From Clostridia bacterium (lineage in GTDB: Bacteria > Bacillota_A > Clostridia > Christensenellales > Aristaeellaceae): 36,166 nucleotides of DNA. The stretch lies in the NCBI GenBank assembly GCA_017517815.1, contig JAFWYA010000038.1:1-36166 (forward strand). The letters run 5' to 3'. A program made the translations under genes and the position numbers. Positions 23,859 to 32,705 of this stretch are shown here, in pieces; positions within the stretch are counted from its first letter, which is position 1, and every line of letters starts with the position of its first letter. The notes beneath the pieces are model-generated. The model saw only the letters and a program-made list of their open reading frames with translations, searched no databases and was not told where the DNA came from.

Positions 23859-23870
23859 GGGGAAGAGAAC

Positions 23871-24797
23871 ATGAAAAGAATAAAATCCACACTGATGCAA
23901 ACCACCCCCGGTGACAAGCTCATGACCGCTGCGGTGTACTTCTTTACCATTCTGGTAGCGCTTCTGTGCTTCTATCCGCTGTACTTTACAATAATTGCCT
24001 CTATTTCAGACCCCTATGCAGTATATACAGGCAAGCTTAGTTTTCTGCCGGTAGGGTTTACGCTGGAATCCTATCAGGAGGTTATGAGAAACAAACAGAT
24101 CTGGACGGGATATGGCAACACCATCTTCTATACTGCGGTGGGCACATCGTTTAATCTGCTGCTTACCATTCCCGGAGCCTACGCCCTGAGCAAGAAGCAA
24201 ATGTTTGGCCGCGGGTTTTTAATGACGATCTTCATCATTACCATGTACTTTTCCGGCGGTATGGTGCCAACCTATCTGCTCTATAAGGGGATGAATCTGG
24301 TCAACACCCGCGCGATCCTATGTATCATCGGCGGTGTGAGCGTGTACAACCTCATCGTCACTCGCACTTATTTTCAGAACAGTATTTCGGAGGAACTGTA
24401 CGAAGCAGCGCGTATTGATGGTGCAAATGAGCTGCATATCTTCTGGAGCTTTGCGCTTCCGCTGGCCGGCCCCATCATTGCCGTAATGGCGCTGTACTAC
24501 GCCGTAAGCCACTGGAGCAGCTACTTTAACGCCTTGCTCTATGTAACCAAAACCTCTTATCAGCCTTTGCAGCTGGTGCTGAGGCGCATTCTGATTATGA
24601 ATGAGAACGCCTTTAGCGAGGCGATGGCGGCTGATATCAGCGAGGAGGCCATGCAGCTGGCGCTGCGCCGTACGTATCTGGCCACCACCATGAAGTACTC
24701 GCTGGTGTTCATTGCCAGCGCACCCATGCTGATTGCCTATCCCTTTGTGCAGAAGTTTTTTGTCAAGGGCGTTATGGTTGGTTCTCTGAAGGGTTGA
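23871..24797 (+). CDS. lplC: LplC-type carbohydrate ABC transporter permease
   Basis: Partner permease, 308 aa with six helices. After a hydrophilic start comes the LplC-like FYPLYFTIIASISDPYAVYTG. GGMVPTYLLYKGMNLVNT is in the middle, and the contact loop EELYEAARIDGANELHIFW lies near residue 176. The end KFFVKGVMVGSLKG is diagnostic for this subfamily. Start ATG has a GGGGAAGAG-type site upstream, 12 bp after lplB. It forms a heterodimer with the LplB-like protein. Confidence 0.92.
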   Translation: MKRIKSTLMQTTPGDKLMTAAVYFFTILVALLCFYPLYFTIIASISDPYAVYTGKLSFLPVGFTLESYQEVMRNKQIWTGYGNTIFYTAVGTSFNLLLTIPGAYALSKKQMFGRGFLMTIFIITMYFSGGMVPTYLLYKGMNLVNTRAILCIIGGVSVYNLIVTRTYFQNSISEELYEAARIDGANELHIFWSFALPLAGPIIAVMALYYAVSHWSSYFNALLYVTKTSYQPLQLVLRRILIMNENAFSEAMAADISEEAMQLALRRTYLATTMKYSLVFIASAPMLIAYPFVQKFFVKGVMVGSLKG

Positions 24798-24854
24798 TCA
24801 TTATGGCTTCGGCCATGTGAGATAGGAAACAAAAAACAAAAAGGAGGAACCCCA

Positions 24855-26549
24855 ATGAAGAAACTGTTGGCTTTGGCAATGGCGCTGTGCATGATGCTGA
24901 GCTTGCTCACGGTGGCACATGCTGCTGACGACCCCATCACCATTTCCATTCTGACCACCCGTCACGAAGAAGGTACCAATGAAGTGACCGACATCTGGAT
25001 CTTCAAGTATCTGGAAAAGTGGCTGGCCGATCAGGGCTACAACGTCAAGTTCGAACTGGAACAGACCTATAACGCAGCTGAGCGTACGGCGCTGATGCTG
25101 GCTACCGGCGATCTGCCTGACATTCTGTGGAATTCCGGTCTCAGCAACAGCGACCTGGTGATGTACGGTGCGGGCGAAGGCATGCTGCTGGACTGGACGC
25201 CCTACCTCAACGAGGAAACCATGCCCAACCTGATGGCGCAGCTCAAGGCCCAGCCCGATGCTCTGGCCGCCAGCATCTGCAACGACGGCAAGGTTTATGG
25301 TCTGCCCTACTTCACCGAGCGCAACTACCCCACCTCCACGGCCACCTTCCCGCTGAACGTGCGCATGTGGGTCAACTCTGAGTGGCTGGAGCAGCTGCAG
25401 CTTGAAATGCCCACTACGATTGATGAGTTCCTGGTTATGCTGCGTGCTTTCAAGAACAACATCAAGATTGAGGGCAAGGAAGTTTATCCTCTGATGGAGA
25501 ATGGTTATTTCCTGCGCAAGAGCCTGATGGCCTACCTCGGCTTCTACGGCAACGCCGCCTACAACGGCCTTACGCCCATGATCCGCAACGGCAAAATCGA
25601 GGTTCCTGCCTACACCGAACAGTACCGTGCATTTGTTGAAATCCTCAACACTATGTATGCCGAAGGTCTGATCTCTCCCGATTACTTCACCATGGACACC
25701 ACCACCGCGCAGGGCTACATGGCTGACGGCGTGTGCGGCGTAATCAGCGACTGGACGCTGGGCGTTGTGGGCAACGATTTTGCCAAGTGGGTGCATCTGC
25801 CTCCTCTGGCCAATGATCACTGCGAAAAGCCGGCTGCCTCCGTTGGCACCACCTACAGGGCAAACCGCACGGTCGTTTCTGCCGAGACCGAGCATCCGGA
25901 AATCATCGCCAAAATGCTGGACTACCTTTACAGTGCCGAAGGTTCTATGTACTACTACTTTGGACCTATGAAGGGCACCGACCCGCTGGGCATCAACGAA
26001 GGCTGGTTCTACAAGGAAGGCGAGCAGATGACCACTGATTCGCTGGAAGAGGGCACCTGCCAGCAGGAGAGCATTACCGGCTGGGCCAAGCTCTACATCT
26101 ATCCCGCCCAGTATGCCGGCTATGCCGCACACTTGGCTCTGCCTGAAACCTACAAGGTTGCCGGCCTTGAGCGCAACATCCGCAACTGGCAGGTAACGGA
26201 CTCCGTGACCGGTAACGTGTTCGACGCGCCCGAGGCGATCGTGTACACCCATGATGACAACGGCGGCCACTGGCGCCTGACCCTGACGGAATCCTGGATG
26301 AACAACATCACGACCATTTCTCTTCCCGCTGTGTACCTCACCGAAGATGAGGCGCTTACTGTGACGGATCTGGAGACGGTGCTGAAGAAGCACATTGAAT
26401 CCGAAACCGCCAAGTTCGTCGTTGGCACCCGTCCTCTGGCTGAGTACGACCAGTTTGTGAAGGAACTGGAAGGCATGGGTGTTCAGGAATATCTGGACAT
26501 CTACACCAAGGCCTACTCCACTTACATGAACTCTGTTTTCGGCGAGTAA
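24855..26549 (+). CDS. Family-1 extracellular solute-binding protein of the LplBC importer
   Basis: 564 aa, the length usual for LplA/LipO-type binding proteins. Residues 1-22 form a Sec signal peptide (MKKLLALAMALCMMLSLL, then VAHA-A). The Cys inside the core does not sit in a lipobox, so lipidation is doubtful although most relatives are lipoproteins. Conserved pieces include LATGDLPDILW, YGLPYFTERNYP, RMWVNSEWLEQL and PTTIDEFLVMLRAFK. AAGGAGG is 8 nt before the ATG. A strong hairpin follows, then the regulator gene. Ligand is inferred to be an oligosaccharide suited to the GH13 enzyme. Confidence 0.92.
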   Translation: MKKLLALAMALCMMLSLLTVAHAADDPITISILTTRHEEGTNEVTDIWIFKYLEKWLADQGYNVKFELEQTYNAAERTALMLATGDLPDILWNSGLSNSDLVMYGAGEGMLLDWTPYLNEETMPNLMAQLKAQPDALAASICNDGKVYGLPYFTERNYPTSTATFPLNVRMWVNSEWLEQLQLEMPTTIDEFLVMLRAFKNNIKIEGKEVYPLMENGYFLRKSLMAYLGFYGNAAYNGLTPMIRNGKIEVPAYTEQYRAFVEILNTMYAEGLISPDYFTMDTTTAQGYMADGVCGVISDWTLGVVGNDFAKWVHLPPLANDHCEKPAASVGTTYRANRTVVSAETEHPEIIAKMLDYLYSAEGSMYYYFGPMKGTDPLGINEGWFYKEGEQMTTDSLEEGTCQQESITGWAKLYIYPAQYAGYAAHLALPETYKVAGLERNIRNWQVTDSVTGNVFDAPEAIVYTHDDNGGHWRLTLTESWMNNITTISLPAVYLTEDEALTVTDLETVLKKHIESETAKFVVGTRPLAEYDQFVKELEGMGVQEYLDIYTKAYSTYMNSVFGE

Positions 26550-26577
26550 TTGCAGGAAACAGCCTCAAAACTGCACA

Positions 26578-26604
26578 GGGTATGCCCCCAAAAGGGGCAT
26601 ACCC
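26578..26604 (+). terminator. Hairpin between binding-protein and regulator genes
   Basis: Perfect 11-bp stem (26578-26588 with 26594-26604) and a 5-nt loop; the tail TCATTCTG is T-poor. It may reduce read-through into the regulator gene, and stabilise the binding-protein message. Confidence 0.65.
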
Positions 26605-26634
26605 TCATTCTGCTATTCTGGGACAGGTGAAAGT

Positions 26635-28761
26635 ATGACGAAAAACAAGCACTTGAGATCCTCTGTTTTTCAGCGCTATGCACGTACCTATCTGGGTGCG
26701 CTGATTTTTGCTGCAGCCATTATAACGGTGGTGCTGGTTGGTGTGGCCTCCAGCGCTATTACGCATATGGAGGTGGAGGCGCGCCAGACTGCGGTAAAGC
26801 ATATGGCTGCCGATCTGCAGCTGCAGTATGAAATCATGAGCGGCGTGCGTGATCGCATCGTTATATCGGACGTATATCAACCCAGCCGTTTGCGCGCAGA
26901 CAAATACGAGGAAATCCGGCTTTTGGAGAGCTTTTCCAACTTCGTCAGCTATTCTCCTGTCAGTTCATCCCTGTTTTTGATGTACGAAAACGAGGAGATG
27001 ATTTTTACTTCCAACCAGACCAAGGCGCTGTTCAAATTCCATTTTGACAAAAAGTATGGTATGTCCGCCGAACAGACAAACGCCCTGATGAATGATTTGT
27101 TTGCCATGCGTAATATGGAAATGATTCATCTGTCCTCCTATGGCGGCAGTGATGATTATCTGTTTGTGTTTCCTGTAGCCTTTGCAGGCGGCTTTTTGCG
27201 CGAACATGCCGTGCTTGTGTTTGAGGTTACACAAAGACAGCTGCTCACCCGTCTGGAAAGCGTAGCAGGTTATGATTTTTCCAGCTATGCCATTTGTGAA
27301 AAAGACCTTCTGCATGCAGAAAACATGGACTGGGCAGAACTGGAAAAGAACATTGAACGTCCGCTCGCCGGACAGACGCTTTCACGCCAGCTGGCCAACA
27401 GTCAGTATCTGCTATCTGCAACATCGGAAAACGGCCAATTCTTTGTCTGCGTTATGCACGACGCCAATGTTTTTGAACGGACAATTCTTTCCTACTCATG
27501 GCAGATCATCGGGTCCATCCTGCTGCTTACACTTGTTTTCATTGCTTTTGCCGCCATGGCCGCAGCCCGTACCAGCCTCCCGATCCGTCAGCTGGCGCAG
27601 CGATTTAAGGATCCCGCTTCCCAGGAAACCTACAACGAATTTGACATTTTGGAAAATGCCATTCAAAGCATCGAACGCAATCATAAAACGTCTATCCGCT
27701 CTGCCCGCGAACAGTTCCTTCAGCTTTTGCTGCATGGCAACAGCAATGCCAAAATGCTGGAACAATGGGCTCAGCTTGGCGTGGTGCTGGATTTGCCCTG
27801 CAACTGCGCCTGTCTGATGACCATTGGCGAAAACGCCAATATTCCGTTGCTGGTTGAAGAAATTGAGGATTTTGCGGACAGTCACCTGCATGTTTATGCA
27901 CTTCATCCAGCTGGAAAAAGCTATATCGTCATCTGCTGCAGTTACCGCAGCGAATATACCCGCAGCGAATTGTTTGACAACCTGAGCGCGCTGGCCGCGT
28001 CCGAAAACGGCAAGGTATTTATGGGCGAAAGCTATGATACGCCGCTTAAGCTGCCGGTTTCCTATCACGAAGCCAAAAAGGCGAGGCAGATGGAAAGCAG
28101 CTATTCCAGGCAGCTGGGCATGGAATACGATCAAGTCAGTCAGCATCTGGAAAACATCCGTACAGCCGTCCGCTGCAGCCGTGCGGACATCGCCGAGGCT
28201 GAAATAGATATGCTGGGTCAACTGCTCGCCGCCTCCGATGAGGCGATTACGCTGCAAAAGTATATTCACCACAGCCTTCTCAGCTGTCTGATCACCATGG
28301 CAGGCACCGGTCGCGAGACCATGGTGCGCACCATGGAAAGCATGCTGGTAACTGATTTTAACCTGTTTGCTTCCGAATTTATCAAAACCCTGCGTGAAAA
28401 CCAGCAGGTGCTGGAAGAAAATTCGCCCTCCGCATCGGAAGAAATTGTGCGCTATCTTGATCAGAACGCCTCCAACTGCGAAATGTGTCTGGATCTGCTG
28501 GCTGAGGTCTTCTCCCTCAGTGCAGATTATATCAGCCAGCTTGTCAAAACGCAGACCGGACTGCCTTTCAAAGAATATCTGATTCGCCAGCGCATGCAGA
28601 TTGCTCAGCAGATGCTGCTGGAAAAACCGGATATGACCATTAACGATATCGCCTATCTGAGCGGCTACCGCACATCCTCCAACTTCATCAAACGCTTCCG
28701 CGAAACCACCGGCATGACGCCTGTGCAGTTCCGCAAAAGCAGGCTGATAGACGAAACGTAA
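26635..28761 (+). CDS. Membrane-anchored AraC-family regulator (YesS-like)
   Basis: 708 aa. A basic N-terminus leads to a first helix (about 20-42), then an extracytoplasmic sensor of about 240 residues of the type seen in Cache-containing regulators. A second helix follows (about 287-309, IIGSILLLTLVFIAFAAM). A cytoplasmic linker of about 290 residues precedes the C-terminal AraC domain with two helix-turn-helices: LDLLAEVFSLSADYISQLVK and INDIAYLSGYRTSSNFIKRF, ending GMTPVQFRKSR. This layout matches YesS/YtdP-like regulators that sit beside LplBC importers and sense the external sugar. It lies 86 bp after the binding-protein gene, same strand. Likely targets are the two 20-bp boxes at 21337 and 22825. 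Confidence 0.88.
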   Translation: MTKNKHLRSSVFQRYARTYLGALIFAAAIITVVLVGVASSAITHMEVEARQTAVKHMAADLQLQYEIMSGVRDRIVISDVYQPSRLRADKYEEIRLLESFSNFVSYSPVSSSLFLMYENEEMIFTSNQTKALFKFHFDKKYGMSAEQTNALMNDLFAMRNMEMIHLSSYGGSDDYLFVFPVAFAGGFLREHAVLVFEVTQRQLLTRLESVAGYDFSSYAICEKDLLHAENMDWAELEKNIERPLAGQTLSRQLANSQYLLSATSENGQFFVCVMHDANVFERTILSYSWQIIGSILLLTLVFIAFAAMAAARTSLPIRQLAQRFKDPASQETYNEFDILENAIQSIERNHKTSIRSAREQFLQLLLHGNSNAKMLEQWAQLGVVLDLPCNCACLMTIGENANIPLLVEEIEDFADSHLHVYALHPAGKSYIVICCSYRSEYTRSELFDNLSALAASENGKVFMGESYDTPLKLPVSYHEAKKARQMESSYSRQLGMEYDQVSQHLENIRTAVRCSRADIAEAEIDMLGQLLAASDEAITLQKYIHHSLLSCLITMAGTGRETMVRTMESMLVTDFNLFASEFIKTLRENQQVLEENSPSASEEIVRYLDQNASNCEMCLDLLAEVFSLSADYISQLVKTQTGLPFKEYLIRQRMQIAQQMLLEKPDMTINDIAYLSGYRTSSNFIKRFRETTGMTPVQFRKSRLIDET

Positions 28762-28776
28762 CGAGTATGCCGTTTG

Positions 28777-28827
28777 AAGAACACCTGTAATCCGAACAAA
28801 ATTCTCGGATTACAGGTGTTCTTTTAT
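28777..28827 (+). terminator. Strong terminator of the LplBC operon
   Basis: Perfect 19-bp stem (28777-28795 with 28805-28823), a 9-nt loop and a TTTAT tail; flanking A and T runs would let it act on both strands. The region from here to the transposase stop (28940) is AT-rich with no gene. Confidence 0.9.
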
Positions 28828-28939
28828 ATTTAAATCCAGGCAGCATAAGAGTTTGGGAATTTAAACCGAATACCCGCTTCTTTTGAAATTCTGCAAAATA
28901 TACCATAGAAAAAAAGAATGATTTTCGCTATTTATACAC

Positions 28940-30076
28940 TTATTCCGAGATTTTCCTATTTCTTTCATAATATCGTTCTTCGAACCGTATGGGAATTTGG
29001 TAGGCTAATGTTTTGTGTGGCCGAAGCTCATTATAAAAAATGATATATTCATTCACATGCTTGATGAAATCCCTGACGCTGGTATATGCCCGCCGATAGG
29101 CTTCTTCTTTCTTGAACGTGGCAAAAAACGTTTCAGCAACAGCATTGTCATATGGATTTCCCGTTGCTGAGAATGACTGTTTGAATCCATTTGTACTTAA
29201 CAGTTTTACAAATGCATTGGAAACATATTGTGTTCCACGATCACTATGGAACAACAGATTTCGTGGACATCCTCTTTCAGAAAAGGCCCTTCGAAATGCA
29301 CTGGTTACCAGCTGGGTACTGGCTGTTTGTGATACTTTATATCCCACTACTTTTCTGGAAAACAGATCTATGATCACGCAAAGGAACATTCTATTGCCAC
29401 TAGGAAGTTTGAAATAAGTTATATCACTTACCCAGATTTCATTGGGCTTTTGCGCAGTGAAATCTCTTTTCAATAAATTCTTTTTCTGACGGGCTTGCTG
29501 TTTTTTATACTCATGTTTTGCATCTGTTCTTATGCTTTCCAATCCCATTTCGGTCATCAGCGTATGAACACGCGTATATCCCACTTTGATTCCATATTCA
29601 CCCAGCACACGCTTGATCTTTTCTGCCCCAAAGCGCTGATCACTATCGTCAAAGATCTGCTTAACCTGCCTCGCGAGTTCCTCTCTTTCCTGCATTCGCT
29701 TCGTAGGATCTGCTTTGCGAAATATATGATTATAGAACGTTCCCCTGTCAACCTGCATAGCTTCACAAATCTCACGAATGCTGTATTCTCCCTTTTCCTG
29801 AAGTTCAGCACAGGCTTTTAGCCTTTGCTGTAGAGGAATCGCAGAGATAATCCCTGTTTCTTTTATAAGCGTCATAATTCTTTCGAGCTTATTGATATGT
29901 TGTTTCATCCGATGTATATCGGCTAAAGTAATTTCCGAAGCTGCAGGATCCAAATATTGATTTTCTTTTATCCATCGATACAGAGTACTCCGGGCTACTG
30001 AATAGGTTGCGCATATAGTATCAATACCCACACCTGTGTCATACAACCTTATATGTAGAAAACTGACCCGCAACAC
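28940..30076 (-). CDS. IS3-family transposase, single continuous frame
   Basis: 378 aa that cover both usual IS3 products. The N-terminal OrfA-like part has a helix-turn-helix (GVGIDTICATYSVARSTLYRW, residues 16-36 region) and a leucine-rich coiled coil. The OrfB-like part holds the integrase core with D218 (VSDITYF), D279 (HSDRGTQY) and E315 (NAVAETFFATFK), spaced 35 residues between D and E as in IS3. Most IS3 members need a frameshift between the two parts; here they are joined in frame. The start is GTG 30076, about 10 residues shorter at the N-terminus than I would expect, so the true start could be further up or lost. Clear terminal inverted repeats could not be found by eye. Confidence 0.9.
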   Translation of the reverse strand: MLRVSFLHIRLYDTGVGIDTICATYSVARSTLYRWIKENQYLDPAASEITLADIHRMKQHINKLERIMTLIKETGIISAIPLQQRLKACAELQEKGEYSIREICEAMQVDRGTFYNHIFRKADPTKRMQEREELARQVKQIFDDSDQRFGAEKIKRVLGEYGIKVGYTRVHTLMTEMGLESIRTDAKHEYKKQQARQKKNLLKRDFTAQKPNEIWVSDITYFKLPSGNRMFLCVIIDLFSRKVVGYKVSQTASTQLVTSAFRRAFSERGCPRNLLFHSDRGTQYVSNAFVKLLSTNGFKQSFSATGNPYDNAVAETFFATFKKEEAYRRAYTSVRDFIKHVNEYIIFYNELRPHKTLAYQIPIRFEERYYERNRKISE

Positions 30077-30083
30077 AAAATCA

Positions 30084-30120
30084 GGCGAAAGTGCATTCCA
30101 AAGTGCATTTTCGCCCTTTT
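30084..30120 (+). terminator. Hairpin with T tract beside the IS3 element
   Basis: 12-bp stem (30084-30095 with 30104-30115, one G-T pair), an 8-nt loop and CTTTTCTTTT on the plus strand. It lies 8 bp beyond the transposase start and shields the next operon from read-through. It may belong to the IS end or to the original intergenic region. The rest of the 403-bp gap to 30479 shows only a promoter. Confidence 0.65.
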
Positions 30121-30393
30121 CTTTTACGCTTCAACCCCTTTTGCCGCAACACTTTGCAGCGTTTCATACGGTGCAATGTGAGATGCATTTTCTTACAAAA
30201 AAACATTAAATTTCTCCACAGCCTGCCGCTGTTTTGTTACCCCTTCGTGCCTTGTGCGAGCGTAGGTGGTTTCTAATCATAGCACAGTGGTTTTTCATGT
30301 CCAAGCACCCATCCTTTCTTGCAGGTTTCTCTTCCTATTCTCTACACAGAATAACCTTTTGGAAAAAAACTTCACAAAAAGAACAAAAACATA

Positions 30394-30422
30394 TTAACAT
30401 ATCTATCAAAATAGTTTATAAT
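30394..30422 (+). promoter_or_regulatory. Near-consensus promoter of the hexosamine-type operon
   Basis: TTAACA (30394-30399), a 17-bp spacer and a perfect TATAAT (30417-30422), 57 bp before the ATG at 30480. Strong boxes imply a high basal rate; no operator was recognised. Confidence 0.8.
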
Positions 30423-30479
30423 ATGTCCTACAAAGATGAGGATCATAAATCCTCATATAAAACAAGGAGGTCACCTATT

Positions 30480-31733
30480 ATGAAGAAATTCCTGGCGTTC
30501 CTTCTGACCCTGATGATGCTGATTTCCGGCATGAGCTTTGCTCTGGCTGAGGATATCACCCTGGACGTCATCATTGCTCAGTACGGCCCCAACACCAATG
30601 ACTGGTTCCTGGGCACCGGCATGAACGGCACCAACTTTGTTGACAAGTTCGAAGCTGAGAACCCCGGCGTAAAGCTGAACCTGGAAGTTGTGTCCTGGAA
30701 CGACATCTCCACCGTCGTCTCCACCCGCATCTCCAACGGCACTCAGCCTGACATCCTCAACATCGACCTGTTCGCCAACTACGCCAACGAAGGCCTGCTG
30801 CTGCCCGTCAGCGACTACTGCCCCGAAGATCTGTTTGCGGACTTCTTCCCCTCCTTCATCGAGGAATCCGTGATCGACGGCACTGTGTGGGCCGTACCGG
30901 ATCTGGCTTCTGCCCGTGCCATGTTCTACAATGTGGACATGTTCGAAGAAGTGGGCATCGAAGTGCCCGAGACCTGGGCTGAGCTGGAAGATGCCTGCGT
31001 CGCCATCAAGGACTTCTACGGCGACGAAGTTTACCCCTTCGGCATGGATATGACCACTGACGAAGGTCAGGCCAACTTCGCTTACTTCACCTGGGGCAAC
31101 AACGGCGGCTTCACCGACGCTGAAGGCAATTGGGCTGTGAACACCCCCGCCAACGTCGAAGCCATCGAGTTTGCCGTGAGCATGGTCAACAACGGCTACA
31201 CCAACCCTAACCCCGCCACCCAGACCCGCTACGATCTGCAGGATATGTTCGGCGCTGGCAAGCTGGCCATGGTTATCGCTCCCAACCAGCTGCCCACCTA
31301 CCTGGCTGACAAGGGCTACGCCATCAACTTCGCCACCGCTGGTCTGCCCCACAACGAAGGCGCTACCGGTTCCTCCGTTGGCGTTATGGACCGCATCATG
31401 GCCTTCAAGGATGATTCCTTCGCTGATCAGGCTGCCCGCAACGAAGCCATCGGCAAGTTCCTCACCTTCTTCTACAACCCCGAGAACTACGTGGGCTGGG
31501 TCTCCATGGAAGGCTTCCTGCCTGCTGTCAACTCCGCTGTTGGCGCTCTGATCGAGTCTGACGCCTCCTTTGGCGCTTGGCTGGATGTTCTGAACACCTC
31601 TCGCTTCTACCCCGCCGCCACCGCTGGCTGGGATGATGTGAAGACCGGTGTTATCAACGTTGAGCAGAACGCTCTCACCGGCGGCAACGTTCAGGAACTG
31701 CTGGATGCTCTGCAGGCTGAACTGACCAAGTAA
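30480..31733 (+). CDS. Family-1 sugar-binding protein of the NahK-linked importer
   Basis: 417 aa, normal for MalE/UgpB-like binders. Signal peptide 1-24 (MKKFLAFLLTLMMLISGMSF, then ALA-E), without lipobox. The mature part has ITLDVIIAQYG, KFEAENPGVKLNLEVVSWNDI, NGTQPDILNIDL and PDLASARAMFYNVDMFEEVG, all standard family features, then PETWAELEDACVAIKDFYG. ATG 30480 was chosen because AAGGAGG lies about 10 nt upstream; the open frame extends to 30234 but those residues are not protein-like. The codon choice is noticeably more biased than in neighbours (GGC, AAC, CTG, TTC), suggesting high expression. A hairpin follows before the permease genes. Context suggests N-acetylhexosamine-containing sugars. 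Confidence 0.9.
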   Translation: MKKFLAFLLTLMMLISGMSFALAEDITLDVIIAQYGPNTNDWFLGTGMNGTNFVDKFEAENPGVKLNLEVVSWNDISTVVSTRISNGTQPDILNIDLFANYANEGLLLPVSDYCPEDLFADFFPSFIEESVIDGTVWAVPDLASARAMFYNVDMFEEVGIEVPETWAELEDACVAIKDFYGDEVYPFGMDMTTDEGQANFAYFTWGNNGGFTDAEGNWAVNTPANVEAIEFAVSMVNNGYTNPNPATQTRYDLQDMFGAGKLAMVIAPNQLPTYLADKGYAINFATAGLPHNEGATGSSVGVMDRIMAFKDDSFADQAARNEAIGKFLTFFYNPENYVGWVSMEGFLPAVNSAVGALIESDASFGAWLDVLNTSRFYPAATAGWDDVKTGVINVEQNALTGGNVQELLDALQAELTK

Positions 31734-31750
31734 GATTCTGCATCTTTCAA

Positions 31751-31774
31751 GGGGCCGGCCCTGTGGCCGGTCCC
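31751..31774 (+). terminator. Intercistronic hairpin after the binding-protein gene
   Basis: 10-bp GC-rich stem (31751-31760 with 31765-31774, one G-T pair), a CTGT loop and a TTCTTTCC tail. It probably limits transcription into the permease genes. Confidence 0.75.
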
Positions 31775-31817
31775 TTCTTTCCGATTTTACACAGTACTCC
31801 GAAAGGAGCATTTGCAC

Positions 31818-32705
31818 ATGAATAACATCCTTGTTCGCCATAAGTGGGAGCCTTATATATGGCTGCTTCCCAGCATTCTTCTGATGGCGATTTTTGTTGT
31901 TTTCCCCATTGCTATCGTTTTCCGCATCGCTTTCAGCGAAGTATCCCGCGCTGGTATCATTGGCGGCTTTGCAGGTTTTGATAACTTCGTGCAGGCCATC
32001 CAGAATCCCGTTTTCCCGACCGTCATGGGCAACACCATTATCTGGGTTCTGTCTGTGGTTGGCCTTTCCACGCTGCTGGGTTTTGTGATCGCCATGATCA
32101 TGAATCAGCCCTTCCACGGCCGCAAGCTGGCCCGCTCCATTCTGGTTTTCCCGTGGGCTGCCTCTCTGGTCATTCAGGCTTCTGTCTGGAATTATATTAT
32201 CAAGTTTGAATACGGCAATCTGAACAACGTGCTGCTTAATCTGGGCATCATCAGGGACGCGATCAACTGGCGTGCCACCTACCAGATCGAGTTCATGTGG
32301 GAATGTGCCGTGGGTATCATTGTAACCATTCCGTTCGTCACCTTTTGCGTTCTCAGCGGTCTGCAGTCCATCGACGCTGCCTACTATGAGGCGGCTACTG
32401 TGGATGGCGCCGGTTTCTGGCACAAGCTTCGCGCTATCACCATTCCGCTGGTGAAGCCCTCTCTGACGGTGAGTACGGTGCTTAATATTATTTACGTTTT
32501 TAACTCCTTCCCCATCGTCTACACCATCACCAAGGGCGCGCCCGCACATAAGACCGATACGCTGGTTACCTATCTGTATATGCTGGCGTTCTACGAACAG
32601 GAGAAGGGCCCGGCTACAGCGTTGAGCGTGATTGGCTTCGTCATTCTGTGCATTGCCGCAGGCACTTACATGGTTATCACCATGCGGAAGGAGGAGGAAC
32701 TATGA
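31818..32705 (+). CDS. MalF/UgpA-type sugar ABC transporter permease
   Basis: 295 aa with six helices. The opening is EPYIWLLPSILLMAIFVVFP, then FRIAFSEVS, and IGGFAGFDNFVQAI is the usual post-helix-1 element. The ATPase-contact loop YYEAATVDGAGFWHKLRAITIP is near residue 192. ATG 31818 is preferred over an upstream TTG, since AAAGGAG is 9 nt before it. The stop overlaps the next start (ATGA). It pairs with the enlarged permease that follows. Confidence 0.92.
   Translation: MNNILVRHKWEPYIWLLPSILLMAIFVVFPIAIVFRIAFSEVSRAGIIGGFAGFDNFVQAIQNPVFPTVMGNTIIWVLSVVGLSTLLGFVIAMIMNQPFHGRKLARSILVFPWAASLVIQASVWNYIIKFEYGNLNNVLLNLGIIRDAINWRATYQIEFMWECAVGIIVTIPFVTFCVLSGLQSIDAAYYEAATVDGAGFWHKLRAITIPLVKPSLTVSTVLNIIYVFNSFPIVYTITKGAPAHKTDTLVTYLYMLAFYEQEKGPATALSVIGFVILCIAAGTYMVITMRKEEEL

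Noticed and set aside
24801..26393. A 530-codon minus-strand frame opposite the LplBC binding-protein gene
   Set aside because: The plus-strand gene has a signal peptide and family motifs; the opposite frame is a shadow.
28880..30130. Defined inverted-repeat ends for the IS3 element
   Set aside because: Only very short matches (such as TGATTTT) were found by eye on both sides, not enough to set boundaries.
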